From the NCBI GenBank assembly GCA_016288355.1, contig JAEEYY010000177.1:1-14980 (forward strand): DNA of 14,980 nucleotides. The letters are read 5' to 3'. Made by a program: the position numbers and the translations under genes. Under the pieces are notes generated by a model. That model saw only the letters and a program-made list of their open reading frames with translations. It ran no database searches and was not told the DNA's origin. The stretch is from Synergistes sp. GTDB lineage: Bacteria > Synergistota > Synergistia > Synergistales > Synergistaceae. Below are positions 14,291 through 14,980 of the stretch, piece after piece (the first letter of the stretch is position 1; the number at the start of each line of letters is the position of its first letter).

Positions 14291-14319
14291 AGTCTACAAT
14301 ATATCACCCCCCGCGGCAA
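14291..14319 (-). promoter_or_regulatory. Candidate promoter of the proBAC operon
   Basis: On the minus strand, TTGCCG (complement of 14314-14319) and TAGACT (complement of 14291-14296) are 17 bases apart, each 4/6 to consensus. It lies immediately upstream of the proB ribosome binding site and just after the minus-strand terminator. The leader would be only about 20 bases, leaving no room for a riboswitch. Confidence 0.45.
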
Positions 14320-14342
14320 AAGAAAAGACCCGCCCGGAACGG

Positions 14343-14374
14343 AAAAAGGCGGCCCCGGACGATCCGGGGCCACC
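14343..14374 (-). terminator. Rho-independent terminator reading on the minus strand
   Basis: GGCCCCGGA at 14351-14359 and TCCGGGGCC at 14363-14371 pair perfectly around CGA. Flanking bases extend the stem to 12-13 pairs with one G-T wobble. On the minus strand the hairpin is followed directly by five T (complement of 14343-14347). It would stop a minus-strand transcript coming from 14375-14743, just upstream of the proB promoter. Confidence 0.75.
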
Positions 14375-14743
14375 TGAATAATATGAATATTGACTTGTGG
14401 ACTGCGCTCATTTTCTGGCAGAGGTCAGTTTCCGATCATATAGGTTCTGAACACTTGGATTTCCAAGTATACACTCTTTCTACCCATACGGCCAGCATAC
14501 ACCCACTGTCACTTTTTCACCTCAGTCCACCGGACGGATGGCAACGAGGCGATAGTTACAAATAATTTCAGCAGGATTTGCGCACTCCGTTTTCCGTGGC
14601 GCGCGGGGCGGCGGGGGGATGGTGCGCAAGCGGCGGCGAAAGTGTTTGAAAACAGGCGGTTTGGTGCCGTTTCCCGCCGCTTTTTCACGCCGTTCCGGCC
14701 GGGGCGAAAATGGCAGTAAAATACCACATTTTGAGATTGTCAT
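14375..14743. other. Intergenic stretch with no supported gene
   Basis: About 370 bases between the minus-strand terminator and the plus-strand promoter. The half next to proB is AT-richer (about 14380-14520); the remainder, around 14595-14700, is very GC-rich. Short open frames exist on both strands (for example 14383-14565 plus, 14522-14743 minus), but none has a ribosome binding site or a recognisable family. Visible structure: a perfect inverted repeat, ACTTGGA at 14453-14459 and TCCAAGT at 14462-14468; and a wider repeat, AAGCGGCGG at 14628-14636 with CCGCCGCTT at 14674-14682. It could be a dispersed intergenic repeat, a small RNA ending at the terminator, or gene remnants. Confidence 0.4.
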
Positions 14744-14770
14744 TTGACAGGCTACATGATATTGTATTCT
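14744..14770 (+). promoter_or_regulatory. Candidate promoter for the radical SAM activase gene
   Basis: A perfect -35 TTGACA at 14744-14749 is followed, after a short 15-base spacer, by TATTCT at 14765-14770. It lies about 20 bases before the AAGGGGGAG ribosome binding site. The short spacer lowers confidence. Confidence 0.5.
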
Positions 14771-14805
14771 GCGGCGCCTGTCGGGCGCGGAAGGGGGAGA
14801 GGCAT

Positions 14806-14980
14806 ACGGAGATCCACGGGCTGCAGAAGCTCACGCTTTTGGACTACCCCGGGCACACCGCCTGCACGGTGTTCACGGCCCGCTGCAACTGGCGCTGCCC
14901 CTTCTGCCACAACGCCCCGCTGGTGCTGGACCCCTCCGGCACGCCGGTCCTCCCGGAGGAAGGGTTCTTCGCCTTCCTGG
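14806..14980 (+). CDS. Anaerobic ribonucleotide reductase activating protein-type radical SAM enzyme, N-terminal fragment, apparent ACG start
   Basis: The frame reads TEIHGLQKLTLLDYPG and then RCNWRCPFCHN, whose CxxxCxxC cysteines bind the [4Fe-4S] cluster that cleaves S-adenosylmethionine. This N terminus is typical of NrdG2-type proteins (TIGR02495), which install the glycyl radical on class III ribonucleotide reductase or related glycyl radical enzymes under anaerobic conditions. The gene runs off the window after 58 codons. Family members start with Met where this sequence has ACG at 14806. AAGGGGGAG at 14791-14799 is ideally spaced for that codon, and no ATG or GTG is in frame after the promoter. 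An in-frame TTG at 14737 exists but precedes the -35 box and has no ribosome binding site. A rare ACG start, a sequencing error or a damaged start are all possible. Confidence 0.8.

Noticed and set aside
14343..14380. Possible T-box leader for proB (minus strand shows AGGTGGCCCCGG just before a terminator)
   Set aside because: It lacks the ACCGCG part of the T-box core, and no Stem I or specifier loop was found upstream. A better promoter lies between this hairpin and proB, so the hairpin is not in the proB leader.
14628..14685. Plus-strand hairpin followed by TTTTT as a terminator
   Set aside because: The 9-base stem encloses about 37 bases, and no plus-strand gene ends before it.
14522..14743. 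Small basic minus-strand frames of 72-73 codons upstream of the minus-strand terminator
   Set aside because: Neither has a Shine-Dalgarno sequence or a family match, and their Arg/Pro-rich text follows the local GC-rich composition.

Overview
The window is GC-rich (roughly 58-60 % by eye) and tightly packed with purine-rich ribosome binding sites. It looks like a chromosomal segment of a high-GC anaerobic Bacillota (class Clostridia; an Oscillospiraceae- or Lachnospiraceae-like gut or anaerobic habitat bacterium is the best guess). The grounds are a Bacillus-type KdgR-like LacI regulator, a perfect match to the Gram-positive cre consensus, a C_GCAxxG_C_C family protein, a PUA-less ProB and an anaerobic radical-SAM activase. 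No rRNA, tRNA, CRISPR array, insertion sequence or phage gene was seen.

Layout. (1) Bases 1-645: the 3' end of lepA and a YhcH/YjgK/YiaL sugar-anomerase-like gene, closed by a clear terminator. (2) Bases 638-10596: a long co-directional plus-strand block, read as one sugar-acid catabolic operon: kdgR-like repressor, kdgK, TRAP transporter (small permease, large permease, lipoprotein binding protein), an RraA-family protein, a zinc alcohol dehydrogenase, kduD, kduI, eda and a C_GCAxxG_C_C protein. It ends in a strong bidirectional hairpin terminator. (3) Bases 10607-14263, minus strand: proB-proA-proC plus a TraX-like membrane protein, converging on the same terminator. (4) Bases 14264-14805: a minus-strand promoter for proB, a minus-strand terminator, about 370 bases with no supported gene, and a plus-strand promoter. 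(5) Bases 14806-14980: the start of an anaerobic-RNR-activase-type radical SAM gene whose expected ATG reads ACG.

How the catabolic genes fit together. KduI converts 5-dehydro-4-deoxy-D-glucuronate to 2,5-diketo-3-deoxygluconate, KduD reduces that to 2-keto-3-deoxygluconate (KDG), KdgK makes KDPG, and Eda splits KDPG to pyruvate and glyceraldehyde 3-phosphate. This is the classical route for unsaturated uronates released from pectin or glycosaminoglycans. The TRAP transporter probably imports the sugar acid, taking the place of the KdgT permease of the Bacillus kdgRKAT operon. No polysaccharide lyase or unsaturated uronyl hydrolase lies in the window, so the cell may use monomers or keep those enzymes elsewhere. 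The RraA-like protein and the zinc dehydrogenase have no place in the classical pathway. They are the best candidates for something new here, together with the cysteine-rich protein one base downstream of eda.
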